Shown here: positions 8,367 through 14,913 of the stretch, piece after piece
Position numbering within the stretch: position 1 is the stretch's first letter
Layout of the letters: each line of letters opens with the position of its first letter
NCBI GenBank assembly: GCA_964552725.1
Contig: CAZKHU010000033.1
Location: forward strand, 1 to 25,445
DNA length: 25,445 bases
Origin: DYTH01 sp964552725
GTDB lineage: Bacteria; Desulfobacterota; Syntrophia; Syntrophales; UBA5619
Direction of reading: 5' to 3'
Program-made: the position numbers and the translations under genes
Notes under the pieces: model-generated
The model's input: only the letters and a program-made list of their open reading frames with translations
Told to the model about the DNA's origin: nothing
Databases searched by the model: none

Positions 8367-8903
8367 TCACCCTTTACTGTTGACTACCCGGCCTTGCAGG
8401 CTGTCCGTTTTGAGCTGCCCCGTACGTTCGTAATTGGCGCCGGCAGACAGGAGATTATTGACAAAATCAAGGGAACCGCGCACATAGGAAAGAGAAAAAT
8501 CGAGCAAACCCATATTTTTTGCATTCGCTTCATTTATCGCCTTGATGAGGGGAAAAAGAATCTGGCGCTGAGACTCCAACTGGGCGGCGCGACCTGCATC
8601 GCAATAGCCGGAAATAACTGTAAAATTAATTTCCTTTCCTTTTTTCCCCAGAGCCCAGGCAATGTCTCGCACGAGTTTCGACCGCTCTTCCTCCAACAGC
8701 CGGGCTTTAAATACGCAGTCATCCTTTTTGGCATTGCTGGCCGCTATGGAATCGAGCCCAGGCTTCATCAGAACGTCTGCCTCTTCAGCAATGATTTTCC
8801 CCAACTCCCGGTAAACATCAATCTCTTGTTCAATTACCGACAGCAAGGAATCCAGAAGGAGCTCAAAATTAGCCGCTTTTTTTAAACCCTGCCCCATATC
8901 CAA
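8367..8903 (-). CDS. flgN: FlgN family export chaperone for FlgK/FlgL
   Basis: FlgN is a cytosolic helical chaperone that keeps FlgK and FlgL soluble and export-competent. The 178-residue product is almost entirely helical: LLLDSLLSVIEQEIDVYREL, then AEEADVLMKPGLDSIAASNA and KARLLEEERSKLVRDIAWAL. A later helix, LLDFSLSYVRGSLDFVNNLL, is followed by a polar tail, the usual FlgN layout. It lies directly before flgK. The start is uncertain: TTG 8903 has AAGGGGG about 9 nt upstream, while ATG 8897 has a longer, less favourable spacing. Family call rests on the helix pattern plus the flgM-flgN-flgK order. Confidence 0.85.
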   Translation of the reverse strand: MDMGQGLKKAANFELLLDSLLSVIEQEIDVYRELGKIIAEEADVLMKPGLDSIAASNAKKDDCVFKARLLEEERSKLVRDIAWALGKKGKEINFTVISGYCDAGRAAQLESQRQILFPLIKAINEANAKNMGLLDFSLSYVRGSLDFVNNLLSAGANYERTGQLKTDSLQGRVVNSKG

Positions 8904-9016
8904 AATATCGTTCCCCCTTGGGTATTTTCAAAAGCAAGCCTCATGCCATAATCCAGCTTCCGCGCAAACCCCAGTTATGGCCGACTCCGCCAGAGGCCGG
9001 GAGGATATTTAAGAGC

Positions 9017-9044
9017 TTATCAACTATAGAAGGGGTAATTTTTG
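9017..9044 (-). promoter_or_regulatory. Weak sigma-28-like promoter before flgN-flgK-flgL
   Basis: On the minus strand CAAAAATT and GTTGATAA are separated by 12 bp, the same spacing as the two other minus-strand sigma-28 sites here. The boxes match the consensus at only five and six of eight positions. It lies in the 183-bp gap between flgM and flgN, where a late promoter for the junction proteins would make sense. The same gap holds a short GGAAA/TTTCC hairpin near 9056-9068. This site could be chance. Confidence 0.3.
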
Positions 9045-9086
9045 TCTTTATGAAGGGAAATTTTTTCCTAAAGCAGCAGAGGCAAA

Positions 9087-9428
9087 TCAGGCAAAGATGT
9101 CCAGCAGAGACTCCTGCACCATCTTCCCCGCGATTTTGGCGCTGTCGATCTTATAAGAGCCGGTTTCTATCTGCGTCTTCAATGCCTGCACCACTTCCTC
9201 CCGCACCTCGGGAAGCTGTGCCACGGCATTTTTAATCTGGACAAAATCCTGTGATTTAGCGGAAATATCAACCGTTACATTCGGGGAAGCGGCGGCCCCT
9301 GTGGACCTGTCGGCAGCCTGGCCGGCGCCCGTCTGCCTGGCGCCGGCGTCCACACCGCTTGCGCCGCTGTTTTTCTCGTAATAACTTGCCGCCTGCGAAG
9401 TCACATTTTTTATATCGCCAATACCCAT
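9087..9428 (-). CDS. flgM: Anti-sigma-28 factor FlgM
   Basis: FlgM binds and inhibits FliA until the hook-basal body is complete, then is exported through the flagellar channel, releasing FliA. The 113-residue product has a low-complexity, probably disordered N-terminal half (Gly/Ala/Thr/Ser rich, about 20-48). The C-terminal sigma-binding region follows: VTVDISAKSQDFVQIKNAVA, then LPEVREEVVQALKTQIETGS, YKIDSAKIAGKMVQESLLDI. AAAGGAG precedes the ATG by 7 nt. A sigma-28 promoter immediately upstream (9460-9487) would let FliA activate its own inhibitor, the usual negative feedback. It sits between flgJ and flgN. Confidence 0.93.
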   Translation of the reverse strand: MGIGDIKNVTSQAASYYEKNSGASGVDAGARQTGAGQAADRSTGAAASPNVTVDISAKSQDFVQIKNAVAQLPEVREEVVQALKTQIETGSYKIDSAKIAGKMVQESLLDIFA

Positions 9429-9459
9429 GCTTCAGCTCCTTTCACAACCTTTGAACATA

Positions 9460-9487
9460 TTATCGGCAGCTTCCCCGACAAACTTTA
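9460..9487 (-). promoter_or_regulatory. Sigma-28 promoter of flgM
   Basis: Read on the minus strand, TAAAGTTT and GCCGATAA are both exact consensus boxes but are separated by 12 bp rather than the enteric 11. The first TAA of the -35 box is the stop codon of flgJ, so promoter and gene end are fused. Transcription would start near 9452, about 25 nt before the flgM ATG. It would provide FlgM, and by read-through flgN, flgK and flgL, late in assembly. Confidence 0.88.
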
Positions 9488-9826
9488 ATTTTTCTCCTGA
9501 AAGTTTTTGTCGGTGGCGGTTATCTGATCGAAGAGCATCTGTTGCAGGCCGAACCCGCCGTTCTTGGACAAATCCTCGGCAACCTTCTGATCGATCATCG
9601 AGTTGTAGGTTTCTTTACCCTGCATCTCCTGCAAAAGACCGCTTTTCGGGACGGCGCTCCGCATTTTTTGCAGCATATTGTAAATAAAGATCGATTCAAA
9701 ATCGGCGCAGACCTTTTTCAGCTCCGCCTCCTTCGCCGCCCGTTCCTGCATTTTTTGGGAGGCAGCGGCTGTCTTTGCGCTGCCCGGGGATAAAACCTGT
9801 TTTATATCAACAATGCCGTCTCCCAT
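9485..9826 (-). CDS. flgJ: Rod-binding protein FlgJ, N-terminal domain only
   Basis: FlgJ is a periplasmic rod-assembly factor; in enterics it also carries a C-terminal muramidase that opens the peptidoglycan. This 113-residue protein contains only the rod-binding domain: a helix with LKKVCADFESIFIYNMLQKM, then SGLLQEMQGKETYNSMIDQK and VAEDLSKNGGFGLQQMLFDQ. No glucosaminidase or transglycosylase domain follows, so wall opening must come from another enzyme, as in other bacteria with single-domain FlgJ. Start chosen at ATG 9826 because AAGGG lies about 6 nt upstream; an in-frame start at 9856 would add ten residues. A 181-bp palindromic repeat separates it from flgI. Confidence 0.92.
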   Translation of the reverse strand: MGDGIVDIKQVLSPGSAKTAAASQKMQERAAKEAELKKVCADFESIFIYNMLQKMRSAVPKSGLLQEMQGKETYNSMIDQKVAEDLSKNGGFGLQQMLFDQITATDKNFQEKN

Positions 9827-9878
9827 AATAACCCTTCGTGGTCTGTCGCCTGACACTTAATCCCAATTATCAGACTTG

Positions 9879-10059
9879 AGAGGTAATTGCAAAACTCCCC
9901 ATTCTGTCATTCCCGCAACGATTCTGAGCGGGAAAACGAAGTTTAATGTTCATAAAACGAAGTTTAATGTTCATAATCTGGTTCTAACGGCTTGAAAAAC
10001 CATATTATGAACATTAAGCTTCGCATTCGGGAATGACAAATGGTTTTGCAATTACCTCT
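9879..10059. repeat. 181-bp palindromic dispersed repeat (MITE- or REP-like), complete copy
   Basis: The ends are inverted copies of AGAGGTAATTGCAAAAC (9879-9895, and its reverse complement ending at 10059). Inside them a second inverted pair, GTCATTCCCG/CGGGAATGAC, and a third, around CGAAG(T/C)TTAATGTTCAT, continue the palindrome towards a centre near 9985-10000. The left arm also has its own hairpin, TCCCGC/GCGGGA (about 9911-9933). No open reading frame of useful size is inside. It starts 2 bp after the flgI stop and lies within the operon, so it is transcribed in the flg mRNA and can fold. A partial second copy lies at 25392-25445. No clear target-site duplication was seen. Confidence 0.85.
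9933..9974 (+). repeat. Two perfect 21-nt tandem repeats inside the palindromic element
   Basis: The unit beginning AAAACGAAGTTTAATG and ending TTCAT occurs at 9933-9953 and again, identically, at 9954-9974. A third, inverted copy of its last 17 bases with one mismatch lies at 10007-10023. Either of the two direct units could pair with the inverted copy, giving alternative hairpins. The duplication probably arose by slippage within the left arm. Confidence 0.9.
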
Positions 10060-10061
10060 TG

Positions 10062-11228
10062 TCAAATAATTTTCAGATCCGCCTGCAGGGCGCCGGCCGC
10101 TTTTATGGTCTGCATGATCGTGATCAGATCGCGCGGCGTAACCCCGACGGCGTTGAGCGCCCGGACGACATCCTGAATAGTGACGCCCGCCGGGACAACC
10201 ATCAACTGCTTTTTCTCCTCGTCAACGGCAGTCGTCCGCTCCGTTGTAGCAACGGTTTGTCCGCCGGGGGCGACAATAACATCCCCTCCCTTGCCGCTGA
10301 CAGTGCCCTCTCCGCGAGCGGAAGGGGCGAACGGCTGCGGCTGGAAAACCTTTACCTCGTCCTTGATCTGGATGCTCAGGTTTCCGTGGGCAACGGCCAC
10401 GGTTGAGATCCGGACATTGTCTCCCATCACCACGGTGCCGGTTTTCTCGTTCATGACGACAACTGCCCGCGAATCGACCGGGACTTCGAGATTTTCAATC
10501 TTCGATACCAGTTCGGCTATGTTGACTGAACCGCTTTGGGGCAGCCTCAACAAAACCGATGAGGAATCAAGTTCCCTGGCAGACACATTTTTGATGGCCC
10601 CGTTGACTGCCGCCGCCAGGCGGGAGGCGGTGGTGAAATCCGGGTTTAAAAGGTTCAACGTCAGGCTGCCGCTCCTTTCAAAATCGTACCGAAGCTGCCG
10701 CTCAACGGTGGCGCCGCCGGCAATCCGTCCTGCGCCCGGATGATTTTTGACGCTCGAGCCTCCCCCGCCGCCCGCGGCAAATCCGCCCAAAACAACCGCT
10801 CCCTGGGCGATCGCATAAACAGCCCCATCGACGCCTCTAAGCGGCGTCATCAAAAGCGTGCCCCCGTACAGGCTTTTCGCATCGCCCAGCGACGAAACGA
10901 GAACATCAAGCCCCCCACCCACCTTCGCAAAGGGAGGCAAAATCGCCGTCACCATAACCGACGCGACGTTGTCCGCCTTGATCGTCTTGTCCCGCATCGC
11001 GATGCCTTGCTTGCCCAGCATGTTTTTTATCGTCTCGGCGGTGAAGCCGTTTTTGACGTCGTCTCCCGTCCCCGCGAGACCGACAACCAGACCGTACCCG
11101 ATCAACTGATTGTCCCGGACGCCGCTTATACCAGCAATATCCTTGATCCGGGCCGCATGGGAAACCGTACCGGAAAACAGTGCAAAAGCCGCTAAGGCTA
11201 TGATGAAGAACACTCTTCCCTTTTTCAT
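10062..11228 (-). CDS. flgI: Flagellar P-ring protein FlgI
   Basis: FlgI forms the P-ring around the rod in the peptidoglycan layer and is secreted by Sec. The 388-residue product has a signal peptide (MKKGRVFF, hydrophobic core IIALAAFALFSGT, cleavage after SHA). The family core follows: ARIKDIAGISGVRDNQLIGY, then GLVVGLAGTGDDVKNGFTAE and a C-terminal LITIMQTIKAAGALQADLKI. Start chosen at ATG 11228, which has GGAGG 8 nt upstream and is followed at once by the signal peptide. An in-frame start at 11345 overlaps flgH and would bury the signal sequence. P- and L-ring genes imply a Gram-negative envelope. A palindromic repeat follows 2 bp after the stop. Confidence 0.96.
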   Translation of the reverse strand: MKKGRVFFIIALAAFALFSGTVSHAARIKDIAGISGVRDNQLIGYGLVVGLAGTGDDVKNGFTAETIKNMLGKQGIAMRDKTIKADNVASVMVTAILPPFAKVGGGLDVLVSSLGDAKSLYGGTLLMTPLRGVDGAVYAIAQGAVVLGGFAAGGGGGSSVKNHPGAGRIAGGATVERQLRYDFERSGSLTLNLLNPDFTTASRLAAAVNGAIKNVSARELDSSSVLLRLPQSGSVNIAELVSKIENLEVPVDSRAVVVMNEKTGTVVMGDNVRISTVAVAHGNLSIQIKDEVKVFQPQPFAPSARGEGTVSGKGGDVIVAPGGQTVATTERTTAVDEEKKQLMVVPAGVTIQDVVRALNAVGVTPRDLITIMQTIKAAGALQADLKII

Positions 11229-11322
11229 TTTTCCAACCTCCGTGCCCAAAACGGGTCCAGTATAACGATAAAAACCATCTCTGCCCTTTCCCCGTCGCGG
11301 GGCTCTTCCAATCTTTCCCTGC

Positions 11323-12027
11323 TTAAAACGGCCAGACATAATCAACTATCTTGGTCAGCCAGCCGGGCTTCATCTTGTCATTGATAACGCCGTCGCCGAC
11401 ATAATCTATCCGGGCGTCGGCAATGTACTGGGAGGAGATAAGATTGTCGGAGGTAATATCATCGGGACGGACGATGCCTCTGATCACCACGTACTGGCTC
11501 TCGCCGTTCATCTTCAATTGCCGCCACCCTTCAATGGCCAGATTGCCGTTGTCCATCACCTTCACCACCCGGGCCGTAATCTTTGTTGTAAAAGTGCTTC
11601 CCCGTGAGGTATCTCCCACCCCCTTCAACGAGTTGGATGCCGAGCCTCCGACCTGAATCGACGGATTCAATTTGGCATTCGTCGCCTGGAGCGATTTGTC
11701 AAGCCCGAGCAGCCCGGTGATCCCCGCGGTTGTGCTGGAGTCGCGACTGGTATTGGTGCTGGCCTTGCTTGTCCCCTGCGTTACTTCGCTAACGACAATG
11801 GTCACGATGTCGTTGACATATCTCGCCTTGTTGTCAGCAAAGAGGTTGTTTCTCGCCCCCTCCCCCAGCCAGATCGAACCGGGCTCGGCAAGCCGGGCCT
11901 CCGCCTGCGGGGGGAGGGGAATCGGGGGTGCATGACGAACATTGTCGTTATTCGAGGCACACCCCGCCAACAACAAAGAAGCAAACACCAAAACGATACC
12001 GGACATTCGCATAATTCCCTTTTCCAT
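11323..12027 (-). CDS. flgH: Flagellar L-ring lipoprotein FlgH
   Basis: FlgH forms the outer-membrane L-ring through which the rod passes. The 234-residue product has a lipoprotein signal with lipobox LLAG followed by Cys23. The mature region contains the family segments: GSIWLGEGARNNLFADNKAR, then YVNDIVTIVVSEVTQGTSKA. The C-terminal part includes TFTTKITARVVKVMDNGNLA, then IEGWRQLKMNGESQYVVIRG and the ending IVRPDDI. ATG 12027 (preceded by AAGG at 9 nt) or GTG 12030 are both possible starts; they differ by one residue. It overlaps no neighbour if flgI starts at 11228, leaving a 94-bp spacer. Second-last step of envelope-ring assembly, with flgI and flgA in the same operon. Confidence 0.95.
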   Translation of the reverse strand: MEKGIMRMSGIVLVFASLLLAGCASNNDNVRHAPPIPLPPQAEARLAEPGSIWLGEGARNNLFADNKARYVNDIVTIVVSEVTQGTSKASTNTSRDSSTTAGITGLLGLDKSLQATNAKLNPSIQVGGSASNSLKGVGDTSRGSTFTTKITARVVKVMDNGNLAIEGWRQLKMNGESQYVVIRGIVRPDDITSDNLISSQYIADARIDYVGDGVINDKMKPGWLTKIVDYVWPF

Positions 12028-12047
12028 CACGTTCAACCTTCTTTCTC

Positions 12048-12776
12048 CTAAAAATCCACCCGGACGGTGTCGCCGCCCGTTACCTTGGCGTAAATTACCC
12101 TGTTGGAGGAGAGGTTCTTTACCCGGATGATCTGATTCTTACGTCCTTCCTCCTCCGACAACCCGATTGCGGCAATCATCAGAACGTCGTTATCAAGCAA
12201 AATCCTCACGACCTTTCCCCTTTTTACCAGGGTCGGCTCGCTGAGCAGATTTCTTGTAATTTCCCTGTTGGCGCCAAGGGTCATAGTCAAAACCTTGCCT
12301 GCCGCTTCCGATAAAGTCGCCAGGTTCGTCGGCACTCTTTTCAGCCACCGCTTCTGAACATACATGTCGCCGGATTGGATAATCTGGTTCCTCGGCAGTG
12401 ACCGGGCGCTCACCACGACATCGGTAAGCACCTCCATGGATACGCTTACCGACCTTTCCCGCAGCAATTTCCCCGCTGAGTAAAAACCAACGGTTAATGC
12501 CGAATAATCAAGGAAATCCTCGCCAGGGCGGCTGGTCACCCGCAATGACACGGCAGAAACAGGCAATTCCTCATCCGCCACATGCGACCGAAAAGAGACG
12601 CGAACACAACCAGCCGGCCAGCGGCTGCTTTTCTCCACATAGCCCGTTACCGCCGCCTTTATAACTTCAGCCGCAACCGTTGCCGCCTGCACCTGCATCG
12701 CGGAGAGCAGCGATAACACTGTCAGAATAAACGCGCCCACTTGATATCGTTTCAATTGTAAAAACAATTTGCCCAT
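12048..12776 (-). CDS. flgA: P-ring assembly chaperone FlgA
   Basis: FlgA is a periplasmic chaperone needed for polymerisation of FlgI into the P-ring. The 242-residue product carries an N-terminal signal peptide (hydrophobic segment VGAFILTVLSLLSAMQVQA, cleavage after AQA-type site near residue 31). A domain of about 90 residues follows, then the SAF-like domain (about 115-180: VVVSARSLPRNQIIQSGDMY, VQKRWLKRVPT). The C-terminal FlgA beta domain ends with VIYAKVTGGDTVRVDF. It sits between flgG and flgH. The ribosome binding site is weak, so translation may depend on coupling with flgG, whose stop is 19 bp upstream. Confidence 0.93.
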   Translation of the reverse strand: MGKLFLQLKRYQVGAFILTVLSLLSAMQVQAATVAAEVIKAAVTGYVEKSSRWPAGCVRVSFRSHVADEELPVSAVSLRVTSRPGEDFLDYSALTVGFYSAGKLLRERSVSVSMEVLTDVVVSARSLPRNQIIQSGDMYVQKRWLKRVPTNLATLSEAAGKVLTMTLGANREITRNLLSEPTLVKRGKVVRILLDNDVLMIAAIGLSEEEGRKNQIIRVKNLSSNRVIYAKVTGGDTVRVDF

Positions 12777-12795
12777 TTTTATACCAGTTTCCCGG

Positions 12796-13578
12796 CTATC
12801 TCTTCAGATTATTGATAATCCCCAACATGCTGTCGGCGGTCTGAACCGATTTGGAATTTATTTCGTAGGCCCGCTGCCCCACGATCATGCTGACCATTTC
12901 GTCAATGACGCTGACATTGGCCATTTCCAGAAAACGTTGAGTAACCGTGCCGAATCCATTTTCCCCGGGATTTCCGGCAAACGGTTCGCCGGAGCCCTCG
13001 GTTTTATCGTAAAGATTTCGGCCGAGGCTTGTCAAACCGGCCGGGTTCAGAAAATCGGCAAGCTCGATCCGGCCCGTAGCCAGCGCCGCTCCCGTATTGT
13101 CACTGGCGGTCCAGGTGCCGCCGCTGTCAACGGTAAAGGCAACCGTCCCCTGAGGTGCGGATATCTCCGGCGTTACCTCCAACCCCTCGGTATTGGTGAC
13201 GATCCCGTCCCGATTAATTTTGAAATTGCCAGCTCGTGTGTAGGCGGTGCGGCCGTTGTTGTCGATCTGAAAAAAGCCGTTTCCCTCGATCGCAAAATCA
13301 AACTGGTTCCCCGTCTGCTTGTAATCGCCCTGGGTGAAAATCTTTTGCGTTGCCGTCGGCTTGACTCCCAGGCCGACCTCGATCCCCGCCGGAAGCTGGT
13401 TCCCCTCTGATGTCTGCGAACCGGACTTGGTCAGCACCTGATACATAAGGTCCTGGAAATCAGCCCGGGATTTTTTGAATCCCACCGTATTGACATTGGC
13501 CAGGTTGTTGGCAATAACATCCTGCTCGAGCTGTTGCGCCCCCATTCCGGTAGCCGCAGTCCATAAAGACCTGATCAT
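12796..13578 (-). CDS. flgG: Distal rod protein FlgG
   Basis: FlgG builds the distal rod that crosses the periplasm. The 260-residue protein is the usual length. It begins with the rod-family N-terminus (MIRSLWTAATGMGAQQLEQD, then VIANNLANVNTVGFKKSRAD) and has the FlgG middle segment with GVKPTATQKIFTQGDYKQTG. It ends with the conserved C-terminal helix (VSVIDEMVSMIVGQRAYEIN, then SKSVQTADSMLGIINNLKR). A strong AGGAGG site precedes ATG 13578. It follows flgF by 27 bp in the sigma-54-driven operon. Confidence 0.97.
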   Translation of the reverse strand: MIRSLWTAATGMGAQQLEQDVIANNLANVNTVGFKKSRADFQDLMYQVLTKSGSQTSEGNQLPAGIEVGLGVKPTATQKIFTQGDYKQTGNQFDFAIEGNGFFQIDNNGRTAYTRAGNFKINRDGIVTNTEGLEVTPEISAPQGTVAFTVDSGGTWTASDNTGAALATGRIELADFLNPAGLTSLGRNLYDKTEGSGEPFAGNPGENGFGTVTQRFLEMANVSVIDEMVSMIVGQRAYEINSKSVQTADSMLGIINNLKR

Positions 13579-13605
13579 AATATCCTCCTGAATTATTAAT
13601 GCCGT

Positions 13606-14316
13606 TTAAGCCAATCTTCCGATTCGGCTGACGGCAAGCTTATCCATATCCGTGATTGTCTGGATAATCTTCTGATATGATTCAAAGGAACGCTGGACAT
13701 CGATCATCCCTACCATCTCCTTGAAAACATTTACATTCGACATCTCCAGCGTATGCGACTTGATATCAGGGTTCGCAACCCTTTTTGCACCCGCCGTTCC
13801 CTCATCCCGGAACATGCCTTCCTTGGTTCTCGCCAGCGCCTTGGGGTTGTCAAAACTTACAACGCTGAGTCTGTCCGCCGGCGCGCCGTTCACCATTACA
13901 TTTCCCGCGGGGTCAATGGAGAAATCCTTAGCCGATAAGGTAATCGGCCCCTTGTCCCCCATAACCAACCCCCCGGCCAGGGTCGCTATCCGGTTTTGGC
14001 TGTCGATGGTAAAACTCCCTTTGCGGGTATATTCCACCCCCGCCTTTGTCTGTATCTTGAAAAACCCTTCGCCGTCTATCGCCAAATCGAGCACATTGCC
14101 TGTTTCCCGGAACAGCCCCTGACTGTAATCGACGATGGCGCGCGAGGCTGCCGGAACCGGCCCCTCTTTGGCAGCCGCGGCGTCGGGCGCACCCGGATAG
14201 AAATGTTCCATTTTAAAGCCGGAGGTAGCGGAATTGGCAAGATTGTTAGCTATTGAGTCGAGCTGATAAATCTTTTCCGAACCAACCTTTGCGACATCCA
14301 TAACCCCAAAACCCAT
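13606..14316 (-). CDS. flgF: Proximal rod protein FlgF
   Basis: FlgF is one of the rod subunits exported by the flagellar type III system. The 236-residue protein has the rod-family N-terminus (KIYQLDSIANNLANSATSGF at about 14-33). It has the FlgF-type central beta region (LFRETGNVLDLAIDGEGFFK, then IQTKAGVEYTRKGSFTIDSQ) and a C-terminal helix (VNVFKEMVGMIDVQRSFESY, then QKIIQTITDMDKL). It is first in the operon, preceding flgG, and has GGAGG 6 nt before ATG 14316. A sigma-54-type promoter lies about 20 nt upstream of the ribosome binding site. FlgF rather than another FlgG-like rod protein is inferred from position and its shorter, more divergent sequence. Confidence 0.92.
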   Translation of the reverse strand: MGFGVMDVAKVGSEKIYQLDSIANNLANSATSGFKMEHFYPGAPDAAAAKEGPVPAASRAIVDYSQGLFRETGNVLDLAIDGEGFFKIQTKAGVEYTRKGSFTIDSQNRIATLAGGLVMGDKGPITLSAKDFSIDPAGNVMVNGAPADRLSVVSFDNPKALARTKEGMFRDEGTAGAKRVANPDIKSHTLEMSNVNVFKEMVGMIDVQRSFESYQKIIQTITDMDKLAVSRIGRLA

Positions 14317-14347
14317 GACCGCCTCCCCACTGTTTGCGTTCTCTCAA

Positions 14348-14363
14348 TGCAAACAGCATGCCG
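14348..14363 (-). promoter_or_regulatory. Sigma-54 (RpoN) promoter of the flgF-to-fliW operon
   Basis: On the minus strand the sequence reads CGGCATG-CTGT-TTGCA, close to the RpoN consensus TGGCACG-N4-TTGCA, with the invariant GG (-24) and GC (-12) separated by exactly 10 bp. Transcription would begin near 14337, about 20 nt before the flgF ATG and just ahead of its GGGAGG ribosome binding site. An RpoN-dependent activator of the FlrC/FleR type would be needed; none is encoded in the window. The rest of the 309-bp gap 14317-14625 holds no gene, only the palindrome described separately. Confidence 0.85.
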
Positions 14364-14571
14364 TCACCATCAGTCAGGCGCCGGAAGCGCTTTTTACCCT
14401 CCTTCGCAAGCGTGGGGAAAGAGGACCCTCTCACAACCCGGGGGCAAAACCCGCGGCGCTGCGCACATTTTTAAAAAAATAAAGGCAGGCGGAGAAAAAA
14501 TCCGGGATAAGGCTTTTGGATGTTTTTGATGCAGATCAAAGGAAAAGAGAAAGATGAATATCGTCAGAAAG

Positions 14572-14586
14572 GGGAAATATTTTCCC
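14572..14586. other. Perfect short palindrome downstream of the FlhB-like gene
   Basis: GGGAAA-TAT-TTTCCC is a perfect 6-bp inverted repeat with a 3-bp loop, 40 bp after the stop of the FlhB-like gene and some 210 bp upstream of the sigma-54 promoter. It is too AT-rich, and lacks a following T run, to be a convincing terminator. Its position upstream of an RpoN promoter would also suit a protein binding site. Function is unknown. Confidence 0.35.
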
Positions 14587-14625
14587 TCGCGGGCAGTGCG
14601 ACGCCAATTTTCTGCAAAATCGCCA

Positions 14626-14901
14626 TCAGCCGCGCCGCTTTTCGTTCATCGAATAGACAAAGGCCAGAATTTCCGCGACGGCCCTGTAAAGTTCCAGGGG
14701 GATCTGCTCCTCGATATCGACCTTGCTCAACAACTGCACAAGGGCAGGATCGCTCTTTATCGGAATATCGTTTTTTTTTGCCAGTTCAATGATCTTTTCC
14801 GCAATATTCCCTTTGCCCTTTGCCGTTACGCGCGGGGCGACGTCTTTTTTGCTGTCGTATTTCAGGGCCGCAGCCTCGGTTATTTTCTTTTGATACGGCA
14901 T
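14626..14901 (-). CDS. Stand-alone FlhB C-terminal-domain protein (FlhB2/FhlB, YlqH-like)
   Basis: The 91-residue protein aligns with the end of the cytosolic domain of the full FlhB encoded at 23417: ALKYDSKKDVAPRVTAKGKG here against ALKYDQQKEIAPRVIAKGAG there. It continues NIAEKIIELAKKNDIPI and IPLELYRAVAEILAFVY. It starts just after the NPTH autocleavage motif, so it corresponds to the post-cleavage fragment without the membrane domain. Such proteins (FhlB, YlqH) can partly stand in for the FlhB cleavage product in other bacteria. GAAGGA lies 8 nt before the ATG. It follows the FliK-like gene by 12 bp, which suits a role in the hook-to-filament export switch. Confidence 0.9.
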   Translation of the reverse strand: MPYQKKITEAAALKYDSKKDVAPRVTAKGKGNIAEKIIELAKKNDIPIKSDPALVQLLSKVDIEEQIPLELYRAVAEILAFVYSMNEKRRG

Positions 14902-14913
14902 AAAAACAATCCT

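Noticed and set aside
9485..9826. Muramidase domain in FlgJ
   Set aside because: The protein ends after the rod-binding domain; no lysozyme-like or amidase-like sequence follows, and there is no sign of a frameshift extending it.
9933..9974. Tandem 21-nt repeats as a CRISPR array
   Set aside because: The two units are directly adjacent with no spacer, only two are present, and they belong to the palindromic element.
11229..11345. N-terminal extension of FlgI overlapping flgH
   Set aside because: It would place 39 basic residues before a clear Sec signal peptide; ATG 11228 has its own good ribosome binding site.
13931..13948. GCCGATAA within an inverted repeat inside flgF as an antisense sigma-28 promoter
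   Set aside because: No matching -35 box at the right distance and no downstream plus-strand gene.
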